This document shows positions 1 through 5,700 of a stretch of DNA of 9,094 bases, piece after piece. The stretch's first letter is position 1. Every line of letters begins with the position of its first letter. This DNA is from Pseudomonadota bacterium (GTDB taxonomy: Bacteria > Pseudomonadota > Gammaproteobacteria > Burkholderiales > Burkholderiaceae_C). The stretch lies in NCBI GenBank assembly GCA_023438115.1, contig JAEZEB010000172.1, forward strand, positions 1 through 9,094, given 5' to 3'. The notes under the pieces are model-generated. The model worked only from the letters and a program-made list of their open reading frames with translations, did no database searches and was not told where the DNA came from. A program made the position numbers and the translations under genes.

Positions 1-1006
1 GGGCGATCATCTGCGCGATGCCGCCGGCCACCCCGAGGTCGTTGAAGACGAAGAAGCCGAGCGTCACGAAGCCCATGTGCGCCACGGACGAATAGGCCAC
101 CAGCTTCTTCATGTCCTGCTGCACCATCGCCACCAGGCCCACGTAGATCACCGCGATCAGCGACAGCGCGATCATCAGCCAGGCCCATTCGCGCGCGGCG
201 TCGGGGGCGATCGGCATGGAGAAGCGCAGGAAGCCGTAGGCGCCCAGCTTCAGCATGATCGCGGCCAGCACGGCGGAGCCGCCCGTGGGCGCCTCGACGT
301 GCACGTCGGGCAGCCAGGTGTGCACCGGCCACATCGGCACCTTCACCGCGAAGGCGGCGAAGAAGCCGAAGAACAGCAGCGTCTGCGCCAGCGACGACAG
401 CGGCAGCTGGTGCCAGGCCAGGATGTCGAAGCTGCCGCCGGCCACGCTGTACAGGTAGACCAGCGCCACCAGCATCAGCAGCGAGCCGAGCAGCGTGTAC
501 AGGAAGAACTTGAACGCCGCGTAGATGCGGTTCGGGCCGCCCCAGATGCCGATGATCAGGTACATCGGGATCAGCGTGGCCTCGAAGAACACGTAGAACA
601 GCACGCCGTCGAGCGCGCAGAACACGCCGATCATGAGGCCCGACAGGATCAGGAACGCGCCCATGTACTGGTTGACGCGCTCGGTGATCACCTCCCAGGC
701 GGAAATCACCACCACCACCGTGATGAACGCAGTGAGCAGCACGAACCAGAAGGAGATGCCGTCCAGCCCGAGGTGGTAGTTGACGTTGAAGCGCTCGATC
801 CACGGCGCCTTCTCGACGAACTGCATCGCGGCGGTGGAGGTGTCGAAGCGGCCGTACAGCGGCAGCGTCACGAGGAAGCTGACGATGGAGCCGACCAGCG
901 CGAGCCAGCGCACCATGCGCGCCTGCTCGTCGCGGCCGAGGGCCAGCAGCACGGCGCCGAAGGCGATCGGCGTCCAGATGGCGAGGCTCAGGAGTCCCAC
1001 GTTCAT
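1..1006 (-). CDS. nuoM: NADH-quinone oxidoreductase subunit M (NuoM, ND4 type), 3' end outside window
   Basis: NuoM is the middle antiporter-like subunit of the membrane arm and carries one proposed proton channel. The open frame begins at the ATG complementary to 1004-1006 (MNVGLLSLAIWTPIAFGAVL) and runs without a stop for 335 codons to the left edge. The family is about 490-510 residues, so about a third is missing. Key residues of the N-terminal half-channel are present: E142 in VFFEATLIPMYLIIGIWGG, K222 in AFAVKVPMWPVHTWLPDVHVEAPT, and K253 in AAIMLKLGAYGFLRF. The motif QQDMKKLVAYSSVAHMGF at 296-313 is the hallmark seen in NuoM/ND4 and related subunits. The start is supported by AGGGGAA 8 bases upstream, overlapping the nuoL stop codon. 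The gap to nuoL is 13 bases. nuoN is expected next beyond the left edge. Confidence 0.97.
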   Translation of the reverse strand, partial: MNVGLLSLAIWTPIAFGAVLLALGRDEQARMVRWLALVGSIVSFLVTLPLYGRFDTSTAAMQFVEKAPWIERFNVNYHLGLDGISFWFVLLTAFITVVVVISAWEVITERVNQYMGAFLILSGLMIGVFCALDGVLFYVFFEATLIPMYLIIGIWGGPNRIYAAFKFFLYTLLGSLLMLVALVYLYSVAGGSFDILAWHQLPLSSLAQTLLFFGFFAAFAVKVPMWPVHTWLPDVHVEAPTGGSAVLAAIMLKLGAYGFLRFSMPIAPDAAREWAWLMIALSLIAVIYVGLVAMVQQDMKKLVAYSSVAHMGFVTLGFFVFNDLGVAGGIAQMIA

Positions 1007-1014
1007 TGTTCTTG

Positions 1015-1021
1015 TTCCCCT
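1015..1021 (-). promoter_or_regulatory. Ribosome binding site for nuoM overlapping the nuoL stop codon
   Basis: On the minus strand this reads AGGGGAA. Its first two bases are the last two bases of the nuoL TAG stop, and the spacing to the nuoM ATG is 8 bases. A ribosome terminating on nuoL would sit on this site, so re-initiation is likely. Confidence 0.75.
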
Positions 1022-3077
1022 ACTTGGCCAGCCATTCCTGGACCATCGGCCAGCTGACGAAGTACGTCATGAGGATGACGATGCCCAGCAGCATGGCGAA
1101 GGCGTAGTGATAGATGTAGCCGGATTGCACCCAGCGGATGACGCCGGCGAACCAGCCCACGAGGCGGGCGCTGCCGTTGACGAAGACGGTCTCGATGATC
1201 CCCTGGTCGCCGCCCTTCCACAGGCCGCGGCCCAGGCCGCGCGCCGCGCGGGCGATCACGTTCTCGTTGAGCCAGTCCATGTAGTACTTGTTCTCCAGCA
1301 GCACGTACACCGGCCTGAACATGCGCTGGATCGCCGCGGGCAGCGCCGGGTTCTTCAGGTACATGTACCAGGAGAGCACCACGCCGGCGAGCGCCAGCCA
1401 GAACACCGGGGTCTGCAGGGCGTGCAGCGCCATGGCCACGGGGCCGTGCCAGATCTCGCGCAGTTCCGCCATGGCCGGGTGCTTCGCGTCGACGAAGATC
1501 GCGTCGGCGAAGAACTCGCCGAACAGCATCGGGCCCATGGTGAGGAAGCCGATGACGACCGAGGGGATCGCGAGCAGCACCAGCGGCGCCGTGATGACCC
1601 AGGGCGACTCGTGCGGCTTGGCGTCGTGTCCGTGGCCATGCCCGTGGTCGTCGCCGTGCGCGTCGTGGTGCCCATGCGCATCCGGGTTCTGGTCGTAGCG
1701 CTCCTGGCCGTGGAAGACCAGGAAGTACATGCGGAAGGAGTAGAAGGCCGTGACGAACACGCCCGCCAGCACCGCGAAGTAGGCGAAGCCGGCGCCGGGG
1801 ATGTTGGCCGCGTGCACCGCCTCGATGATGCTGTCCTTCGAATAGAAGCCGGCGAACAGCGGCGTGCCGATCAGCGCCAGCGAGCCGAGCAGCGAGGTGA
1901 TCCAGGTGATCGGCATGTGCTTGCGCAGGCCGCCCATCCAGCGGATGTCCTGGTTGTGGTGCATGCCGATGATCACGGAGCCGGCCGCCAGGAACAGCAG
2001 CGCCTTGAAGAAGGCGTGCGTCATCAGGTGGAACACCGCCACCGAGTACGCCGAGGCGCCCAGCGCCACGGTCATGTAGCCCAGCTGCGAGAGCGTGGAG
2101 TACGCCACCACGCGCTTGATGTCGTTCTGGATGATGCCCAGGAAACCCATGAACAGGGCCGTGATGGCGCCGATCACGAGGATGAAGGACAGCGCGGTGT
2201 CGGACAGTTCGAACAGCGGCGACATGCGCGCCACCATGAAGATGCCGGCCGTCACCATGGTGGCGGCGTGGATCAGCGCGGAGATCGGCGTCGGGCCCTC
2301 CATCGAGTCGGGCAGCCACACGTGCAGCGGGAACTGCGCGCTCTTGCCCATGGCGCCGATGAACAGGCAGATGCAGATGACGGTGATCAGGCGCCAGTCG
2401 GTGCCCAGGCCGAACGGCAGGCCGGCCAGCTCGCCGGACCTGGCAAAGGCTTCCGTGTAGTTCAGCGTGCCCGCGTAGGCCACGATCAGGCCGATGCCCA
2501 GGATGAAGCCGAAGTCGCCGACGCGGTTGACCAGGAAGGCCTTGAGGTTGGCGAAGATCGCCGTCGGCTTGGTGTACCAGAAGCCGATCAGCAGGTACGA
2601 CACCAGGCCCACCGCCTCCCAGCCGAAGAACAGCTGCAGGAAGTTGTTGCTCATGACCAGCATGAGCATGGAGAAGGTGAACAGCGAGATGTAGGCGAAG
2701 AAGCGGTTGTAGCCCTCGTCCTCCTCCATGTAGCCGATCGTGTAGACGTGCACCATCAGCGACACGAAGGTCACCACGCACATCATCATGGCGGTGAGGC
2801 CGTCGACCAGGAAGCCGACCTCCATCTTCAGGCCGCCGACGACCATCCATTCGTAGATGGTCTCGTTGAAGCGGGCGCCGTCGAGCGCCACGCTCTTGAG
2901 CGTCATGGCCGACAGGATGAAGGCCACCAGCACGCCCAGGATGGTGGCGGTGTGCGACAGCCGGCGGCCGATCACGTTGCCGCCGAAGGTCGTGCCCAGG
3001 ATGCCGGCCACCAGCGAGCCCGCCAGGGGCGCGAGCGGGACTGCCAGCAGCGTCGCTGCGTTGAGGGTTGTAGCCAT
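1020..3077 (-). CDS. nuoL: NADH-quinone oxidoreductase subunit L (NuoL, ND5 type) with His-rich loop
   Basis: NuoL is the most distal antiporter-like subunit of the membrane arm. It contains one proposed proton channel and a long lateral helix that runs along the other pump subunits. The protein has 685 residues (E. coli 613). Residues equivalent to the functional ones in E. coli are present: E154 in FFGWEAVGLVSYLLIGFW, D188 in VNRVGDFGF, K245 in GAMGKSAQFPLHVWLPDSMEGPTP, H354 and K358 in LMTHAFFKALLFL, and K414-D415 in FAGFYSKDSI. The C-terminal part (about 585-685) carries the lateral-helix region and the final membrane segment. Part of the extra length is a histidine-rich hydrophilic loop at 466-490. 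The ATG has only a weak AAGAAA upstream. The 21-base gap to nuoK has no promoter or terminator. It ends in TAG; this stop codon forms part of the nuoM Shine-Dalgarno. No frameshift or missing key residue is seen. Confidence 0.98.
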   Translation of the reverse strand: MATTLNAATLLAVPLAPLAGSLVAGILGTTFGGNVIGRRLSHTATILGVLVAFILSAMTLKSVALDGARFNETIYEWMVVGGLKMEVGFLVDGLTAMMMCVVTFVSLMVHVYTIGYMEEDEGYNRFFAYISLFTFSMLMLVMSNNFLQLFFGWEAVGLVSYLLIGFWYTKPTAIFANLKAFLVNRVGDFGFILGIGLIVAYAGTLNYTEAFARSGELAGLPFGLGTDWRLITVICICLFIGAMGKSAQFPLHVWLPDSMEGPTPISALIHAATMVTAGIFMVARMSPLFELSDTALSFILVIGAITALFMGFLGIIQNDIKRVVAYSTLSQLGYMTVALGASAYSVAVFHLMTHAFFKALLFLAAGSVIIGMHHNQDIRWMGGLRKHMPITWITSLLGSLALIGTPLFAGFYSKDSIIEAVHAANIPGAGFAYFAVLAGVFVTAFYSFRMYFLVFHGQERYDQNPDAHGHHDAHGDDHGHGHGHDAKPHESPWVITAPLVLLAIPSVVIGFLTMGPMLFGEFFADAIFVDAKHPAMAELREIWHGPVAMALHALQTPVFWLALAGVVLSWYMYLKNPALPAAIQRMFRPVYVLLENKYYMDWLNENVIARAARGLGRGLWKGGDQGIIETVFVNGSARLVGWFAGVIRWVQSGYIYHYAFAMLLGIVILMTYFVSWPMVQEWLAK

Positions 3078-3098
3078 CGTTTCTTATCGCCGCCGGGA

Positions 3099-3407
3099 TC
3101 AGCCCTTGAGCGCGTTCAGTTCTTCGACGTTGATGTTCTCTTTGTTCCGGAACAGCAGCACCAGGATCGCCAGGCCGATCGCCGATTCGGCGGCCGCCAC
3201 GGTGAGGATGAAGAACACGAAGACCTGGCCGTGCATGTCGCCGAGGTAGTGGGAGAACGCCACGAAGTTCATGTTGACGGCCAGCAGCATCAGCTCGATG
3301 GCCATCAGCAGCACGATCAGGTTGCGCCGGTTCAGGAAGATGCCGACCACCGACAGCGCGAACAGGATCGCGCCCAGCGTCAGGAAGTGTCCGAGCGTGA
3401 GGGTCAT
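3099..3407 (-). CDS. nuoK: NADH-quinone oxidoreductase subunit K (NuoK, ND4L type)
   Basis: NuoK is a three-helix membrane subunit of the complex I proton-translocation path. It sits between NuoJ and the antiporter-like subunits. The 102-residue protein is of standard length (E. coli 100). Helices are at about 5-24, 29-50 and 60-85. Two buried acidic residues that form the central proton-path in the family are present: E38 in LLMAIELMLLAVNMNF and E74 in FFILTVAAAESAIGLAILV. The ATG overlaps the nuoJ stop (ATGA). GGAGAA lies upstream within the nuoJ tail, with 8 bases between GGAG and the ATG. A GC-only inverted repeat lies immediately ahead of this ribosome binding site. The TGA stop is 21 bases before the nuoL ATG. 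Confidence 0.98.
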   Translation of the reverse strand: MTLTLGHFLTLGAILFALSVVGIFLNRRNLIVLLMAIELMLLAVNMNFVAFSHYLGDMHGQVFVFFILTVAAAESAIGLAILVLLFRNKENINVEELNALKG

Positions 3408-4075
3408 GCCTTGTTCTCCGCGGCGGCGGCAGCCGCCGCCGGCTCCGGTTGGGCCGGCCGGGACGGCGGCACCTTGATGACCTGCAGGCGGTCGCGGGCG
3501 CGCACGCGCACGGCCTCGGCCGGGTCGATCTGCTTGCTGTCCTTGCGCCGGCGCAGCGTGAGCGCGATGGCGGCGATGATGGCCACCAGCAGGATCACGG
3601 CGGCGATCTCCAGCGGGTACAGGTATTCGCTATACAGAAGCTTGCCCAGCTCCTTCGTGTTGGAGTACTGCTCGCCGGCCTGCACGGCGGCCGAGGCCGC
3701 CGCGGGCATCGCGCGCGGCTCGTCCACCGGGCGGAAACCGCCCATCAGCACCGCCGCCATTTCCAGGGCGATCAGCGCGCCGACGGTCGCGGCGATGGGG
3801 AAGTGCTTCCAGAAGCCGGCCCGCAGGTTGTCGATGTTGATGTCCAGCATCATCACCACGAACAGGAACAGCACCATCACGGCGCCGACGTACACCAGCA
3901 CCAGCGTGATCGCGAGGAACTCGGCCTGCAGCAGCAGCCACACGCCGGCGGCCTGGAAGAAGGTGAGCACGAGGAACAGCGCAGCGTGCACCGGGTTGCG
4001 CGCGGTGATGACGCGGAAGGCCGCGAACAGCAGCACCAGCGAGAAGAGATAGAAGAGGCCCGTCCGGATGTCCAT
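3404..4075 (-). CDS. nuoJ: NADH-quinone oxidoreductase subunit J (NuoJ, ND6 type) with extended C-terminal tail
   Basis: NuoJ is a small membrane subunit at the junction of the quinone site and the antiporter-like subunits. Its third helix is linked in structural work to coupling of quinone chemistry to proton transfer. The 223-residue protein has about five hydrophobic segments: roughly 5-22, 29-50, 53-77, 93-112 and 155-175. The hallmark LVLVYVGAVMVLFLFVVMMLD is at 58-78, with a conserved Glu at 156 in YLYPLEIAAVILL. E. coli NuoJ has 184 residues. The difference lies mostly in a hydrophilic segment at about 113-150 and a basic, then Ala/Pro-rich tail from 175 (RRRKDSKQ...) to the end, which includes seven consecutive Ala (213-219). 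The ATG is preceded by AGGAAAG with 7-base spacing. The stop overlaps the nuoK start as ATGA. Identification is secure; the function of the tail is unknown to me. Confidence 0.97.
   Translation of the reverse strand: MDIRTGLFYLFSLVLLFAAFRVITARNPVHAALFLVLTFFQAAGVWLLLQAEFLAITLVLVYVGAVMVLFLFVVMMLDINIDNLRAGFWKHFPIAATVGALIALEMAAVLMGGFRPVDEPRAMPAAASAAVQAGEQYSNTKELGKLLYSEYLYPLEIAAVILLVAIIAAIALTLRRRKDSKQIDPAEAVRVRARDRLQVIKVPPSRPAQPEPAAAAAAAENKA
3414..3419 (-). promoter_or_regulatory. Ribosome binding site for nuoK inside the nuoJ tail
   Basis: On the minus strand this reads GGAGAA, with 8 bases between GGAG and the nuoK ATG. It lies inside the last codons of nuoJ, two bases downstream of a GC-only hairpin. 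It supports the ATGA-overlap start. Confidence 0.75.
3421..3441 (-). repeat. GC-only inverted repeat at the 3' end of nuoJ
   Basis: Positions 3421-3429 and 3433-3441 are perfect reverse complements (arms of GGC/GCC repeats, 9 base pairs, all G-C) around a 3-base loop. It encodes part of the poly-Ala run near the NuoJ C-terminus. In the mRNA the hairpin would end two bases before the nuoK Shine-Dalgarno. It has no T-tract after it and lies inside coding sequence, so it is not a classical terminator. It may simply be a by-product of GCC/GCG Ala codons. Confidence 0.6.
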
Positions 4076-4082
4076 GGTCGTT

Positions 4083-4089
4083 CTTTCCT
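4083..4089 (-). promoter_or_regulatory. Ribosome binding site for nuoJ
   Basis: On the minus strand this reads AGGAAAG, 7 bases before the nuoJ ATG, in the 22-base gap after the nuoI stop. It supports the chosen start. Confidence 0.8.
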
Positions 4090-4097
4090 GCGGGCTC

Positions 4098-4619
4098 TCA
4101 GCGGTACTTCGCGTCGGCCGCGCGGTTGGCCGCGATCTCGGCCTCGTAGCGGTCGCCCACGGCCAGCAGCATGTCCTTGGTGAAGTACAGGTCGCCGCGC
4201 TTCTCGCCGTGGTATTCCAGCACGTGCGTCTCGACGATCGAGTCCACCGGGCAGCTCTCCTCGCAGAAGCCGCAGAAGATGCACTTGGTCAGGTCGATGT
4301 CGTAGCGCGTGGTGCGGCGGGTGCCGTCGGCGCGCTGCTCGCTCTCGATGGTGATGGCGAGCGCGGGGCACACGGCCTCGCACAGCTTGCAGGCGATGCA
4401 GCGTTCCTCGCCGTTCTCGTAGCGGCGCAGCGCGTGCAGGCCGCGGAAGCGCGGCGACAGCGGCGTCTTCTCCTCCGGGAACTGCACGGTGATCTTGCGC
4501 GCGAAGAAGTACTTGCCCGTGATGCGCAGGCCGCGGAACAGCTCCAGCAGCAGGAAGCTGGAGAGGAAGTCCTTGAGCGAGAACGCGGAGGCCCGGGGAG
4601 CCAGTGCTTGGGAGGACAT
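4098..4619 (-). CDS. nuoI: NADH-quinone oxidoreductase subunit I (NuoI, TYKY type ferredoxin)
   Basis: NuoI is the 8Fe ferredoxin subunit of complex I. It carries clusters N6a and N6b, which pass electrons from NuoG towards the last cluster, N2 (in NuoB). The 173-residue protein has two classical 4Fe-4S motifs: C74-x2-C77-x2-C80-x3-C84 (CIACKLCEAVCP) and C113-x2-C116-x2-C119-x3-C123 (CIFCGFCEESCPVDSI). As in all 8Fe ferredoxins, the fourth Cys of each motif is expected to ligate the other cluster. The N-terminal helix region (about 15-40, KDFLSSFLLLELFRGLRITGKYFF) is the amphipathic part that contacts the membrane subunits. The length matches the family (E. coli 180). The ATG lies 4 bases after the nuoH TAA. 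The upstream sequence has only a weak Shine-Dalgarno (AAGTAAAG), so translation is probably coupled to nuoH. The stop is TGA at 4098-4100. Confidence 0.98.
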   Translation of the reverse strand: MSSQALAPRASAFSLKDFLSSFLLLELFRGLRITGKYFFARKITVQFPEEKTPLSPRFRGLHALRRYENGEERCIACKLCEAVCPALAITIESEQRADGTRRTTRYDIDLTKCIFCGFCEESCPVDSIVETHVLEYHGEKRGDLYFTKDMLLAVGDRYEAEIAANRAADAKYR

Positions 4620-4623
4620 GGCT

Positions 4624-5700
4624 TTACTTGAAGATGTTGAACGGGGTCTGCATCCACCCGCCGACCACCACCAGCCACACCAGGGTGACCGGGATGAAGA
4701 TCTTCCAGCCCAGGCGCATGATCTGGTCGTAGCGGAAGCGGGGGAACGTCGAGCGGATCCACAGGAACATCGTGACCATGGCGAAGGTCTTGATGCCCAG
4801 CCAGATCCAGCCGGGGATGAACGAGAGGAACTCGAAGGGAGGCAGCCAGCCGCCCAGGAACATGGTCACCGCCAGGATGGAGACGAGCCACATGTTGGCG
4901 TACTCGGCCAGGAAGAACATGGCGAAGCTCATGCCCGAGTACTCGATCATGTGGCCGGCCACGATCTCGGATTCGCCTTCCACCACGTCGAAGGGGTGGC
5001 GGTTCGTCTCGGCGAGGCCGGAGATGAAGTAGACCAGGAAGATCGGCAGCAGCGGCAGCCAGTTCCAGGACAGGAAGTTCAGGCCGGCTTCGGCCATCGA
5101 GCCGCGGCCCTGCTGCAGCACGATCTCCGTCATGTTCAGGCTGCCCGTGACCATCAGCACGACCACGAAGCAGAAGCCCATCGCGATCTCGTAGCTGACC
5201 ATCTGGGCCGACGCGCGCAGCGCGCCCAGCAGCGCGTACTTCGAGTTCGACGCCCAGCCGGCGATGATCACGCCGTAGACCTCCAGCGCCGTCACGGCCG
5301 CCAGGAACAGCAGGCCGGCGTTGATGTTGGCCAGCGCCACGTCGGGGCCGAAGGGGATCACCACCCAGGCGACCAGCGCCGGCATGATGGTCATGATCGG
5401 GCCGAGCAGGAACAGGCCCTTGTTGGCCGCCGTCGGGAGGATGATCTCCTTGGTCAGCAGCTTCACCGCGTCGGCGATGGGCGTCAGCAGGCCGAAGGGG
5501 CCGATGCGGTTGGGGCCCGGGCGGATCTGCGTGAAGCCGATCGCCTTGCGTTCCCACAGCGTGAGGTAGGCCACGGCGATCATGAGGGGCAGCACCACCG
5601 CGATGATCTTGATCAGGGTCCAGATCACCGGCCAGCCCGCGCCCGTCCACCACGGGGCCGCGATCAGGCCGTTGCCGAAACCGTAAATCGTGTCGATCAT
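4624..5700 (-). CDS. nuoH: NADH-quinone oxidoreductase subunit H (NuoH, ND1 type)
   Basis: NuoH is the membrane subunit that forms much of the quinone-binding chamber and joins the cytoplasmic arm to the proton-pumping arm. The 358-residue protein is strongly hydrophobic, with about eight membrane segments expected. Its conserved, charged loops are all visible: ERKAIGFTQIRPGPNRIGPFG at 50-70, LLTPIADAVKLLTKE at 71-85, ALRASAQMVSYEIAMG at 160-175, and the long acidic quinone-site loop AETNRHPFDVVEGESE at 230-245 followed by EYSGMSFAMFFLAEY at 253-267. The length is normal for the group and somewhat longer than E. coli (325). The ATG overlaps the nuoG stop (ATGA at 5697-5700). A strong Shine-Dalgarno GGGGAGG sits 7 bases upstream inside nuoG, which fixes the start and suggests coupled but also independent initiation. 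It ends in TAA 4 bases before nuoI. Residue H235, inside the NRxPFD motif, occupies a position that is Ala in many other NuoH/ND1 proteins. Confidence 0.98.
   Translation of the reverse strand: MIDTIYGFGNGLIAAPWWTGAGWPVIWTLIKIIAVVLPLMIAVAYLTLWERKAIGFTQIRPGPNRIGPFGLLTPIADAVKLLTKEIILPTAANKGLFLLGPIMTIMPALVAWVVIPFGPDVALANINAGLLFLAAVTALEVYGVIIAGWASNSKYALLGALRASAQMVSYEIAMGFCFVVVLMVTGSLNMTEIVLQQGRGSMAEAGLNFLSWNWLPLLPIFLVYFISGLAETNRHPFDVVEGESEIVAGHMIEYSGMSFAMFFLAEYANMWLVSILAVTMFLGGWLPPFEFLSFIPGWIWLGIKTFAMVTMFLWIRSTFPRFRYDQIMRLGWKIFIPVTLVWLVVVGGWMQTPFNIFK

Noticed and set aside
1611..1680. His-rich DNA tract of nuoL as a tandem repeat or CRISPR-like array
   Set aside because: The repeat is at protein level only. 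Codons are mixed, with no fixed repeat unit and no spacers.
1003..2850. Minus-strand 615-codon open frame in another frame of nuoL
   Set aside because: It overlaps nuoL in an alternate frame and gives an Arg/His/Gly/Pro-rich translation. The nuoL frame has all the functional residues.
3421..3441. Hairpin as an intrinsic transcription terminator
   Set aside because: No T-run follows it in the transcribed direction, it lies inside nuoJ coding sequence, and nuoK starts 14 bases later with its own ribosome binding site.
780..4052. Plus-strand open frame of 1090 codons opposite nuoM, nuoL, nuoK and nuoJ
   Set aside because: It is antisense to four well-supported complex I genes. Its translation is rich in His, Arg, Asp, Glu and Gln with no domain-like pattern, as expected when GC-rich codons are read on the opposite strand. 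Stop codons are rare there because of base composition.
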